Positions 36,701-47,522 of a stretch of 64,000 bases of DNA are shown in pieces; positions within the stretch are counted from its first letter, which is position 1, and each line of letters opens with the position of its first letter. Origin of the DNA: Pyronema omphalodes. Lineage: Eukaryota > Ascomycota > Pezizomycetes > Pezizales > Pyronemataceae. The stretch spans positions 682,001-746,000 of the forward strand of contig JAJJXM010000003.1 in assembly GCA_024516155.1 (NCBI GenBank). The letters are read 5' to 3'. Under the pieces are notes generated by a model. That model saw only the letters and a program-made list of their open reading frames with translations, did no database searches and had not been told where the DNA came from. The position numbers and the translations under genes are program-made.

Positions 36701-38791
36701 CTTCTGGATAAATTTAAGGATGCAAGCAATTGGTTCCAGAGATGGGAGCAAGGTCATTATTACCTTGGAAGACATTACAATAAGCTCTACGAAGCCGAGA
36801 AGTTGATACCTCCAAATAAACAATCGCAACCGTTCTTGTATGGAGAGCATGCCAAGCTGATTGTCCAGAATTATCTCAGAGCACTGGCTTTTGGAGTCAA
36901 GTACATCTTCCAGACAATGCCTAGATTATTGACCGTGTGGCTAGATTTCGGTGCTGAGCTGGGTAAAGACGTGGATCCTGCGTGTGGAGCAGAGTAGGGT
37001 TTCTCTTTCTGATCAATAGAAGCGCGCTAAAAAAAACAGGGAGTTTAGACACAAGATACCCAGAGAGCGTGTAAAGCAACTTAATGGTCTACACTTATCT
37101 GTCGATAAGTACGTCGATCTACTAGGCGCATGGATGGTACAGAACCATGAATTACCACTTTAACGATGGTTCACTGACTGAATTGCAATAGTTCTACACC
37201 GCCATGCCGCAGTTGATGTCACGTATTATCCACCCGCACGAGAAGGTTTACAGCCACATCCAAGCTATCATCATTAAAGTTCTCGTTACATACCCTCAAC
37301 AGACAATGTGGTACCTCATGGCAGCCTCTCGCTCAACTTCTAAAGAACGATCTCAACGTGGACAGCGAGTTTTAGCCCACTTCAAAGAGCATCTACCAAA
37401 ATCCAATCGTGGAAATACAAACGGACTAGACACTAAATCGCTCATCAACGAAGCCCGCAAGCTCGCTGACGAGTTAATTACACTCTGTAACCGTGCCATT
37501 GAAAGCCGCAATCCCCATCTTAGTCTGAAAAAGGACTTTGGGTTCCGCCACGATCTTGCACCCTGCCAACTTGTCATGCCAACGCAAGCTGTCCTCACTG
37601 TCACTATACCTCTCCCAGGCGAAGCACTCGATAAACATCCCGCAACTGCCTTCTCCGCCAACCCACCCACTATCCGCCGTTTCATGGACGACGTATATAT
37701 CATGTCCTCCCTTATGAAGCCTCGAAAGATTACCATCGAAGGTAGCGACGGCCGTCTATACTCTTTCCTCTGCAAGCCCAAAGACGACTTGAGAAAAGAC
37801 ATGCGTTTAATGGAATTCAACAACATGATCAACCGTTTCTTCAAGCGAGACGCCGAGTCTTCAAAGCGTAATCTCTACATCCGTACCTATGCCGTAACAC
37901 CCCTAAACGAAGAATGTGGTTTAATCGAATGGGTCAACAATGTTCAACCGCTTCGAGAGATCCTACTGCACTATTACCGGCAGAAAAATATCGAAGTAAA
38001 CTACGGTCTTATCCGAGTAATGCTAGATGAAGCATGCGGAGGGGACCCCAAGAATCCAAAACCAAAACAGCCAAAGATTTTCACCGAGAAACTTCTAGGA
38101 CAATTCCCCCCTGTGCTCTATAAGTGGTTTTTAGAAATGTTCTCAGATCCCTCGGCTTGGTTTAGCAGCAGGTTAAAATACACCAGAACCTGTGCAGTCA
38201 TGTCCATGGTCGGTACTGTATTAGGACTCGGAGATCGTCACGGAGAAAACATTCTCTTCGACGCCAAATGCGGGGATATACTACATGTAGACTTCAACTG
38301 TCTCTTCGACAAAGGACTTGGATTCGAGAAGCCAGAACGAGTACCATTCCGACTAACACATAACATGGTGGATGCATTCGGAGTAACAGGCTATGAAGGA
38401 GTTTATAGAAAAGCCTGTGAATCCGCTATGCGTCTTCTACGACATAATGAGGAAACGATGATGACTGTTTTGGAAGCTTTTATTCATGATCCTACTTTGG
38501 ATATGGTTAAAAAGTCGGGTAAAAATAGTAAACCGAAGGCACCGGATATTCAAAAACCTCCTGAGACACCGAAGGAAATTATGGAAAATATTTTGGGGAA
38601 GCTAAAGGGACGATGGGAAAATGATACGGTCCCGTTGTCGGTTGAGGGTCATGTTGAGGTGCTGATTAAGAAGGCGACCGATCCGGATTGTTTGAGTTCT
38701 ATGTAAGTTTCATCTTATACTGGTCATTAACCGGAGCGTGTAGATGCTAATAGATGGTGGTAGGTACATTGGATGGTGTCCGATGTTTTAG
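30746..38791 (+). CDS. MEC1: ATR/Mec1-type PI3K-related DNA-damage checkpoint kinase
   Basis: Ten exons fit in phase: 30746-31397, 31461-32829, 32879-33128, 33182-33664, 33714-35237, 35294-36297, 36346-36993, 37040-37136, 37192-38702 and 38764-38791. The product is 2521 aa. The last 28-nt exon encodes the FATC end MYIGWCPMF, which simple ORF reading loses. ATR-type kinases, with their partner Lcd1/ATRIP, sense RPA-coated ssDNA and start the S/G2 checkpoint. Order: HEAT-like N-terminus; UME-type region near ELRIAAGRTIPSFL; FAT domain (exons 5-8, e.g. LLYWEQHIRQA); kinase domain with KPRKITIEGSDGR, catalytic loop GLGDRHGENILFD (Asp about 2357) and HVDFN (Asp about 2376, DFN as in ATR instead of DFG); FATC. 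Catalytic residues are intact and the length is normal. Orthologue name in aspergilli: uvsB. Confidence 0.95.
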
Positions 38792-39086
38792 TCTTTAGAA
38801 GCTCATATGACAGGATTGTCAAAACCAAATTCCAGTGGGGATCGGTTAATATGCATGGAGGGGGAGGGGAGGGGAGGAATTTGGACACAATTTAGTACTT
38901 GAGGACATTTTATCGGCGTTATCTTGGCAAGAAATTTATTACTTTGAATCTCATCTTGATGCTTTTTTTTTCCTGAAAAAAGACAAAAAACATATTAGAC
39001 CTATCGTACACGTCATTAACGAAACTCAAAAAATCATTTCTTTATCTCGTGATTTACAACCCAACTCTTAAGATTCTCAGCCAATC

Positions 39087-39150
39087 TATTTATTTATTTA
39101 TTTATTGAATCATAACCACCCGATGAGGCCCCTCGATCTCCTAAGCCCTT
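39087..39150 (-). mobile_element. 3' end of a SINE-like retroelement (short relic)
   Basis: Read on the minus strand, GGCTTAGGAGAT, a GGGGCCTCAT core and TATGATT are followed by an (AAAT)n tail. The SINE at 58622-58919 has TGTAGGAGAT, GGGGGCCTCAT and GTATGATT before its own (AAAT)n tail, with about 80 bp more between core and tail. This looks like a deleted or diverged copy of the same 3' end. The 5' limit is unclear. Confidence 0.45.
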
Positions 39151-39363
39151 GATATCCACCTAATTTGAATAAAAACAACAAACAGAAAAACAGAAAAACA
39201 GAAAACAACATCAAAACCGGAAAAAAAAAAAAAAAAAAAACAGTGAAATAAATCCCCGAGAACAAAAATCTTCGTTTAAAAATCCGATTCTGAGTGGTAC
39301 CTTTCTGGTATTCCACTCCAACCGGCTTCCTACACCGGTCCGTTGAAAAAACTCTAATATTGT

Positions 39364-39502
39364 CCTCTGTCAACCGCAGAGCTGGCTCTGACCGGGGGTC
39401 CGTGGAAAAAAGTGAACTGACCGGGTCAGTGACATATATCAGTGACCGGGTCAATAACCCTTCCTGACCCTGACCGGGTCAGAGCCACCTCTGGTCAACC
39501 GT
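39364..39502. repeat. Cluster of TGACCGGGTCA palindromes with flanking direct repeats
   Basis: At least three TGACCGGGTCA palindromes plus a TGACCGGGGG variant lie between inverted TGGCTCTGACC (39383) and GGTCAGAGCCA (ends 39487). CCTCTGTCAACCG (39364) and CCTCTGGTCAACCG (39487-39500) flank them as direct repeats. It could be a tiny non-autonomous element with an imperfect duplication, or a locally amplified palindrome. Confidence 0.45.
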
Positions 39503-39841
39503 TCATCTTCAAATAATTCCACCACATTCATTCTCTTCCCCATCACCTGCTAAACCCCATTCTTCAACACCAAGACATCTTTCTTCAATACTTCAATACT
39601 TCAATTCTCAGCTACTCTAATAATAATAATCCAAGTATTGCTACTCTAGTTTACCCAATGTTGTGCTAATCTCGTATATATACACACTGGGAGTTTGGTG
39701 GACCCGTAAACCTATATATAAACCTATAAAGCGTAGCCGAGAATCTGAGATTACTCTCCGTAAGCTTAAAGTTAAGCACCCTTCTCTGTCTTATTTACTT
39801 CCTGTATCATGAGATAGAAATTAAAAAAATTGAGGAAGATA

Positions 39842-39926
39842 TACGAGGTGCTGAACAAAAGTGACCGTCACTTTTCTGTGCTAAGCGCCGCGCGGGGTGA
39901 CGGTCACTTTTGTCCAGCACCTCGTA
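39842..39926. mobile_element. 85-bp MITE with 30-bp terminal inverted repeats and TA flanks
   Basis: The ends (39842-39871 and 39897-39926) are inverted copies starting TACGAGGTGCTG and containing ACAAAAGTGACCGTCAC, with one mismatch. The centre is about 25 bp and GC-rich. TA at both outer ends fits a Tc1/mariner (pogo-type) target duplication, and ACAAAAGT is common in pogo-type ends. There is no coding capacity, so it depends on a transposase elsewhere. The single unit could form a long hairpin. Confidence 0.75.
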
Positions 39927-40903
39927 CACAGATAGAGGTATTAAGACAGCAGATGTGTTTTTTTTTAATCACTCGGGAAACCTATAATGATTCCTTGTTT
40001 TCTATATTTCCAGTTTTCAGTTTCCAGTTTTCTTTCAGGCTTTGGTCAGAATATGATTAAATCAATAAATACATGGATATTTGGAGTTTTGGTTTTTCTT
40101 GTAGTTGAGGTTTTTTTTTCTGTGGAGTGTGGTGGTTTAGATGGGGGTGATTATATAGAGGTTTTATACTAAACCGAGTTCATGAATAAAGCATTGAATT
40201 CAAAATAAAACAAAGCCTCAAATTTTGCAGCGACCTTTTCATTCTCAAAGCTGCGTATAAGATGATTTTCCTAACCGCAAGTCAACGAAGAGATGCAGGC
40301 ACAACTCGCGTATCGGATTTACACTGCAGAAAATCATACTTGACGTCATTGGATGTTGGATTTGCAACACCAAAAAGCGTGGATCATCATTTCATTGAAA
40401 CTTTGGTTGTCGAATTGTAACTAGAATAGGGCTTACTTCTCATGTATGGAATCAAGCGTTGCAAAACACACACCAGACGAACAGCACAATCACAACCATA
40501 CTACATATGTATCTTAGATTGGCTTCCGCCCCACCGTTGAGGGGGGTTGCGGAAGCACCATCTTTCATTCTCCGTCCCCTCTTCCTCATATCCGCCGTCC
40601 TATTTACTACCCAGAGTACATATCATAACGACATTGTCCATAAACAAAAACCCGACACCAGTAAACATAAAGAACTGAAAACAAAAAAACCAATATAGTA
40701 ACGCCAAACATGTTGAAGTTTGCCCTAAACACAGTCCAAAAACACCCCCAGATGAATGCAGATGTTGAACCGTTATACCCTAACCATGCAAAAAGATAGA
40801 TATATAAAAAAATACATCGGTCAAAAAGGTGACAAGTTAATAAGCACCTGAAGCGTTGAAGCTTTTTAAGAATCGAAGAAAGGAAACATGCTAGAAAAGA
40901 CTT

Positions 40904-42860
40904 TTAGTTGGCAAGAACAGCTTCGGCGGGCTTAGAGTCGCCGTTAATGGTGAGATCCTTGAGGTGTTCGGAGATCTCGAGGGTCTCGTCGATGTTCTTC
41001 ACCTCGAGGTTGTCGAAGAGTCTGAAAATGGCTCCGGAACGGTGGAAGTCATTGTCAACTAAAGGGTTGTTAGCAAAAAGTCATGTAAGTAAGTAGTCAA
41101 GATGCATACCAATGTTAACCAAGTACCAGCTGTCCATGATGCCCTGGAGCAAATGTCTGCTGGCACTGCTGGTCTCGTAGCAGCGAGCCCAGTCCTCTCC
41201 GAGGCGGTAGGCCTCGTCCTTCCATGCGAGGAAGGAGACGGTCTCGACAATGGTGGGCTGGATAATCTCCTTGCCGGGGTAGACACCCCAGGTAACGGCG
41301 TTAGGGCAGTCGGGAGCGTTGGTGCTGAGGTTTCCGGCCTTGTCGACGACGTAGTAGGTCATCTCAGGGTCGCGCTCAATGTTGGTGATAAGGTCGGACA
41401 AGACCTCGGGTGAGACAAAGAGTTCAAGGTAGGACTTCTGGTAGACGTATCCGTTACGAGGTCCCCATCCGTAAACAGGGTCAGAAGATCTGATGCCATT
41501 GACGGAGGGCTGGGAGTTGATGGTCAAGAATCCGCGCTCGTTGAGCTTGATGAGCTCGTCCTTGATTACGTCAACTTCAGCGGTGATAGAAGACTCAGAC
41601 CAGGGCAAGCTGGAAAGCTGTCCGTTAACGTAGCGAACAAAAGTGTTGGCAACCTCACGGATGCTCTTGGGCTCTCCGTAAAGCTTACGGTTGGCCACGC
41701 TAGTTCCACGAAGACCAATTCCATAAGAGTCAACTCCACCGAAAGCGGGAGAACGGGCATCACCCCAACGTCCGTTAGGGAACTCGTCCCAGTTCTCGGT
41801 ACGCTGGACATAAGATGCCTTGCGGTGCTTCCAGAAGATAGGGCGAACATTCTCGTCCTTGCGTCCGAATCCAAGAGAGGGACGGAAGGGAAGAGGAGGG
41901 TGGACCTGGTCGACGGTAGGGATCAAGTTAAGTCCCTCCAAGACCATCTTGGTAGCAGTTGCCAAGTTCATGGTGTAGAAGTGAAGCTGGTAGATTCCGG
42001 CATCCAAAATCTTCTGGCACATCTCAACAAGGAGGTCACGGCCGATCTCTCTAACCGCAACATCGTCGTTCTTGACAGGCTCCAAAAGCTCGTACCACCG
42101 GGGAGGAACATGGCACTTGGTCCACTTCGCACGTCTAACGAAGGCATCGTAGGTGTGGATAGGCATGATTCCGGGGATGATGGGAACAGTAATTCCGACG
42201 GCCCTGCACTTCTGCACCCAGCTCAAGAAGATGTCGACATCGTAGAACATTTGGGTGATGATGAAGCTGGCACCAGCATCAACCTTCTCCTTCAAGTGCT
42301 GCAAAAGCTCATCCTCAGGAGTTCCCTCTTCACATCCCTCCGGGTATCCAGCAACACAGATATCGAAGTAGTCTCCGTAAGTGTTACGGATGTGCTTCAC
42401 GAGGTCCTTAGCGTAGCGGAATCCGTTGGGATCGGCAGTCCAAGGCTCGTCCTCACGAGGTGGGTCTCCCCGCAACGCGAGGATGTTGGTGCAGCCGGCC
42501 TTGTAAGCCTCCCTTAGCGCTTCGTCGACCTTCTCTTTGGGCATTCCAGTACAAGTGAGATGCATACAAGTCTCTAAACCGTAGACAGATTGGGCAACCT
42601 TAACCATCTCGCAGGTCAAGTTGGAGAGGCGGCCACCGGCGTTCCAGGTGATGTCGATGAACTGAGGACCAAGACCGTGCATCTTGTCCATACGGTCATA
42701 GAGGTTCTGGACACCCTGTGTGCAAGTTAGTATCTTGGAGACAAGCTCTGGGACCTTTGATTCTCCATACCTGACCAGTCTTCGGAGGGTAGAACTCGAA
42801 GGAGAAGGTCGGCTTCTTGAGCCGATTGCTCTCAGCAATCTTCGCGCTGACGTGGACCAT
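40904..42860 (-). CDS. MET13: Methylenetetrahydrofolate reductase
   Basis: Exons 42771-42860, 41110-42715 and 40904-41058, with introns of 55 and 51 nt, give 616 aa. The enzyme reduces 5,10-methylene-THF to 5-methyl-THF with FAD and NAD(P)H, supplying methyl groups for methionine synthesis in the cytosol. The N-terminal TIM-barrel part shows TFSFEFYPPKTGQGVQNLYD, DITWNAGG, HLTCTGMPKEKV, NILALRGDPPR, SFIITQMFYDVDIF and PIIPGIMPIHTYDAF. The C-terminal eukaryotic regulatory half follows (GWGPRNGYVYQKSYLELFV, then NAVTWGVYPGKEIIQPT). The last exon gives VDNDFHRSGAIFRLF and a 40-residue tail. MET13 versus MET12 paralogue assignment is tentative; the long regulatory half and high conservation favour MET13. 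Confidence 0.93.
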
Positions 42861-45067
42861 GATGTCGGATTAGAATGAGGGTGCGAGGAGTGAAAGACTC
42901 GCAAGAGATAATTCGAGGAGTAAAAGAGGATGAATCAGAAACGATCTGGGTATGAGCGGATCGCGGAGAGGAGGTATTGGTAATGGGGTTAACGGCAAAA
43001 GCTTCGCTAGAGTAGTCGAGAAGATTGTGCTTATCAAACTACCGCAGATGTTAGTCGGATTCCAGTATATTAACAACAATCGGGAACGGCGAGATTCGGT
43101 GCCGTAAGAAATTGAATTGAATCGAATTGAATTGTAATACTGACCTGTCAAGAACAAATGAATTGGTATATACGTAACCACTAGGAGATTCCTTCACAAC
43201 ACAAACCAGCAGGTAACTTAGCAGAGTGCATGCACTGGTGAAACTGGCAGAATTGAATTGCACAGCAGGAGACACTGAATATTAATGCGGACGGATGGCA
43301 GTGACGTCGAAAACACAAGGAGGCCAGAGAACTCGAAAGAAGGGTTCGATCGGAGTTGGGGTTGGGGGGGGTTTGGCTGGGGAGGGGGAGCAGAGTGGGA
43401 GGGAAGACGTGAGCTAAGGAAAGGTTGTTGAGAAAAAAGTTAGCATTGCCGCGTGCGTCGGGAGTTATGATTGGATAATGCAACGTCTATCATGCACGCT
43501 AAACTGTAGCGGACCTGAGTAACTGTAACATGTGCATCAGGCCAGGGACATGAGTGACGAGAAGAGCGAGCAGCAAACACGGCATTTTTGTGATGATTTC
43601 TTTAAATTTAGGTGCCAGGTGGGTCATGTATGTGGTTCTGCGGCGATTGTGGGGTTCGCTACAGGCATTTTTTTACGAAAGACTTCTTGATGGAGTAAAG
43701 TTACCTCAGCAACCGAGTAATAAGGAGTGCGGGCTCGGTAATATGGAGAGACATCTTAAGGAGAGGTGGTCCTCATGGTGGATGAGTTCTATACAATGTT
43801 GAGGCGCTTCGAGATCTCAGTGTGTACCAACCAGACAGCCATGCGGGGAGCGGTGAGAAGGAGGCTCGGTGGATGGTTCTGGCTTTCTGTTTAAGGCTGA
43901 ACACCCAGCCTTGCCTTTACCAAAAACTGACTGATTTGCAGATCGTATTTTGACATGTGAGAGAGCAGAAGGACATTTGCATCACCTGATCGATGCCGCT
44001 AGAGGATGGGTGGTGATCGGTAGTGAGTAGAGGGAGAGGATGGGAGCTGAGCAGAGTGAGCAGAGTGAGCAGTCGACTGGGAGTGAGCAGAGTGAGCAGA
44101 GTGCTGAGCAGTGGATAGAGAATGGGAGCTGGAAGGGGTGAGCAGTCAACCGGAGAGTTGGTGAGTTGGAGAGTTGGAGTGCTGGGCTGTTAGACTGCTG
44201 GAGCTCAAGCTGGAGTGCTGCTGCTGCTGGTGGTGGACTTCTGATCCGACCGGACTGACTGCACTCTGACTACCTGCCTACGCCTGTAGCATACCGAAAA
44301 GAAAAATCTCTCACGCTGCAATCCCCCGTGTGTTTGCTCAACAACAACGATGACGACGATGCAAGCTTTCGATAACGGCAACAGCCCCCATTCAGAGGCC
44401 ATGTACTTTATGTACTCCCCCGCAAAAGCTGTGTACTCCCCACAAAGGTTGCGTACTTCACTTTGTACTCCCCAACAGTATGACTCTCCTGTCGATCTGC
44501 GAGCCAGCGCCCTGGGATGCCTGGAGATACCAGAAAAGGTTGCTGCTGGCGACCGGGAATTTTCAACCTATTGTTGTCGATGGACATAGCTTCATGAAAA
44601 AGAGGGGACGCTGGGCGCGGAGTTCATCCAAAATACTATATGCACACTGAATATATTAGCAGAACCCCGAGGACGTTCTTCTTCCACAAGCCATCTTCAT
44701 TAACACGAGCTCGTATCTAAATACCTGTACCCAACCAACAGCATCCAACTTTGAAGCTTAAGACGACACTAATGCCGCAGCTACCCGATCACCGAACTGT
44801 GTCCAGCGGCGGCTGAAGAATGGACAAATTTCCACTCATACGTGCCTAAGCGTTACGAGTACACATTCGAAATCAGTTCGATGACCAGGCAGAAGCTTCC
44901 GGTTTACGCAATTTGAATTCAAAGGATTACTCCAGTCTCCAGGCACCCTCACACAGCCCCGACTACCACCCCGCCACTCGTGAAAGCCCTCCCAAGTTCT
45001 TATACGACCTCTCGCTCCCTCGACATCGCCGACAGCTTACTCGAAACTTCCGCGCAACGAAACAAAA
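42861..45067. other. Divergent intergenic region
   Basis: About 2.2 kb between the MTHFR (-) and LOG (+) starts, containing both promoters. A GC-skewed G-run lies near 43363-43390. Imperfect GAGCAGAGT repeats lie at 44045-44112. The short frames in this stretch lack support. Confidence 0.5.
44045..44180 (+). repeat. Short tandem repeats of GAGCAGAGT-type and GAGTTGGA-type units
   Basis: GAGCAGAGT/GAGCAGAGTGCTGA units recur at least five times, interrupted by GTCGACTGGGA. A second short array of GAGTTGGA units follows near 44157-44180. Low-complexity DNA in the spacer, with no coding capacity. Confidence 0.65.
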
Positions 45068-45827
45068 ATGGCCATGACAGAGTCAACGAAGAAACCTTAT
45101 AAAGTTGCCGTTTACTGCAGCTCCCGGAACGGCAGCGAAAAGGTCCAGGACAGCTTCAGGAAAGCCGCTGAAGATCTTGCCCAAGCCTTCTACAACAAAT
45201 CCTGGGGTCTTGTTTACGGAGGTGGCACCAAAGGACTTATGGGCGCCGTTGCTGGAAAGCTATCCGACCTTGGGGGAAGTATCGATTCTATCAGAGTGAG
45301 TGCGTTGCTGGACAGCGAGGGTGCAAGTCTGTATGGAGGTCCTGAGAACTACGGGAACGAAATCATGTGCACAACCATGCATGAACGGAAAGCAAGGATG
45401 GAGCAGGAGGCAGATGCTTTTGTAGCTCTTCCTGGTGGGTTTGGAACTCTGGATGAGTTTGTGGAGATCATTTGCTGGGTAAGTAGGCTTAGGATTTCTT
45501 TAGAGAAGCTTGAAATTTCCTACAAGGATACTGACGGTACCTGAATAGAGCCAAATTAATATTCACTCTAAACCGATTGTTATTTTCAATATCGACGGGT
45601 TTTATGATCCATTCTTTGCTTTGGCGGATAAATTCAGAGATGCGGGAATGATGCCCAAGGGTACCGAGGAAATTTATCGCCGGGCGAACACTGTGGATGA
45701 GGTTATTTGGGCTATTGATAACTACGAGGCACCTTCCGAAGGACGCCTGAAGGCCGACTGGTCGCAGAAGGCGGGGGTCCCAAACGCTGTATTGGGATCC
45801 AGGGATTCTATAGACAACAGCATTTGA
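45068..45827 (+). CDS. LOG-family protein (cytokinin riboside 5'-monophosphate phosphoribohydrolase-like)
   Basis: Exons 45068-45478 and 45549-45827, joined by a 70-nt phase-0 intron (GTAAGT...AATAG), give 229 aa. The Rossmann-type fold motifs are clear: VAVYCSSRNGS near the N-terminus, LVYGGGTKGLMGAVAG, and the diagnostic ALPGGFGTLDEFVEI (PGGxGTxxE). It then has KPIVIFNIDGFYDPF. LOG enzymes release free cytokinin bases from nucleotide precursors; many relatives in fungi and bacteria are mislabelled lysine decarboxylases. Catalytic Arg/Glu positions (ERKARMEQEADAF, then E of PGGFGTLDE) look intact. The segment after GGSIDSIR differs from typical LOGs (VSALLDSEGAS, where many have a VIP motif), so a divergent substrate pocket or a missed mini-intron is possible. 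It could act in purine nucleotide turnover instead. Confidence 0.88.
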
Positions 45828-46093
45828 TCTTATCATGTCTGGGTAGAGCGAGTTTTTGGATAGAAGGCGTTTTTGGAGTTGAACTGGAATACCTTAAATT
45901 ATCTGAAATAACATTTTGTAATGCGTCATAACATCGCGGAGATACCCGGGTGACCTTCCGTGAGCTCGTTCCACAGTGAACGCGCTAAGACACGCATCGC
46001 GTCGCCCGCCAACCCATGCTGTTGTGTATCCACCACCGTTGCCCCGCAGCTGCGAAGAAATATCTACAGCATCCCCAACCAATACCACTCACA

Positions 46094-47522
46094 ATGCCGC
46101 CCGACCTCCGCCGCCGTCGTCCTCTCTCAGACTGCTTCGCCCGTCTCCGCCGTGAGCTTGACGGTACAAAATCTACCCGCCGCTATGTCCCGCCAGAGCT
46201 CACCTCCTACTATATCGACGACCTTGAACCCACCCTTCAGATTCGCGATTACACCGTACCACTCCCCCAGGTCCCCGCCATATCCTTTATCGGGAGGGTT
46301 GTATGCCTATCACATGCCCTAACTTACCCAGATTCTTGGTGAAACAACTACCGCCCCGTATGAGCTCATCACCATCCCGTCCGTTCGTCCTCCGAAGTTC
46401 GATCCCTTCTCCCCACGGCTACCCCACAGAGAACCCAACGCAGCCTTAACCTACTGGTCAATATCCGAGGATGAAAGTGGACATAGTACACAAGGAGAAG
46501 CCCCGCGCCTGAAAATATCCCACACCACCTCCCACCTGCCACCAGACTACGCCGCCTCCCTACAATCTGCGTTTACAGCATGGCATAAACCCTCCTCTCA
46601 ACCCCTCCAAGTCCTCGTATGGTCCCAGCTACTATCATCACCAAAGATACCAAGAGATTATATGGGTGAAGAAACACCCACAACATTTGAATTCCGCTGT
46701 GGGGGCCAGAGTTGTCATACAGAGCTACCTATGCCACTTGCGGAGGATGGGATATTAGTTTGTTTTAACGACTCCATAGGAGAGCGTGTTATAGTTAAAA
46801 TGCTACATGATGGGATGCTGTGGGTTTATGAACCAGCAGGAGGAACCTCTGAAGGAACACATCTCATACCCGATACGGTGGCCTGGAAAACACTTAAACC
46901 GGGGGATGATTACATGACCACCGTCAGTGATGATATGGCTAATGCACCTACAACTATACCCATGATCAGGACACTATCACTGAGAGCACTAGCTAAGCAA
47001 TTCCTAAACTCTACAAAGAAGTTGAAGGGTATTTCTCCCGAGTTTCAGGATATAAGGTCGATATTTCTTTCCTCCAAGAAGCCGCGTAGGACTAAACCAG
47101 GGGTTTGGGGAGCAGAGGTGGCTACTATGATTGCATTTGGAGGGTTTGAGAGAAGTACGGGGTTATATAATTTACTAGTTTTCATGCTGCAGCTTAGTCC
47201 CCAACAGCAGCGAGGTTCCCAGACAAAGGGACATCCCAGAGTGAAGGTAGTTCTAGCAAGAGCGTATGCAGGGCTTCCACCAGGGGATTCGGGGTTTGCG
47301 AGTGCGTTGGTATACGCAGGATTGGTAACATATGAGGAAATCCATAAATGGCATGGAAGACCACTAGGACATGATTGTGAAAGGACTTGTAGAAGAGATG
47401 AGGTGTCTGTAATGTATCCCTGGGTGTTGGGTGCAAATACCGCGGAGGAGATTAGATGTGAAAATCTTGGGATTAATATTAGGGGTTGGAGAGGACAGGT
47501 GTTGTCTCAGGAAGCCAATTGA
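46094..47522 (+). CDS. Hypothetical protein, about 450 aa, possible host of a short intron
   Basis: Two exons, about 46094-46255 and 46332-47522. I could not place this in a known family. A branch CCCTAAC and acceptor TTACCCAG define the exon-2 start. The donor is uncertain: GTACCA (46256) and GTCCCC (46271) are both in phase, while the nearer GTTGTA gives only a 34-nt intron. Exon 1 begins MPPDLRRRRPLSDCFARLR. The C-terminal half has coding character but no clear motif: a stretch with WGAEVATMIAFGGFERSTG, PGDSGFASALVYAGLVTY, and paired cysteines (CGGQSC, CERTC, CENLG). No signal peptide or membrane helix. Upstream it is close to the LOG gene. Confidence 0.6.

Larger units (their letters stand above)
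38792..40903. other. Repeat-rich convergent intergenic region
   Basis: About 2.1 kb between MEC1 (+) and MTHFR (-) stops. It holds an (ATTT)n tail resembling the SINE at 58.6 kb (39087-39150), a 20-A tract near 39222-39241, a TGACCGGGTCA palindrome cluster (39364-39500), and a 85-bp MITE (39842-39926). There is also a small GCTTCCGC/GCGGAAGC stem near 40523-40556. No protein gene supported. Confidence 0.6.

Noticed and set aside
41825..42517. 230-codon plus-strand frame antisense to MTHFR
   Set aside because: Lies wholly over conserved MTHFR codons; a shadow of biased codon use.
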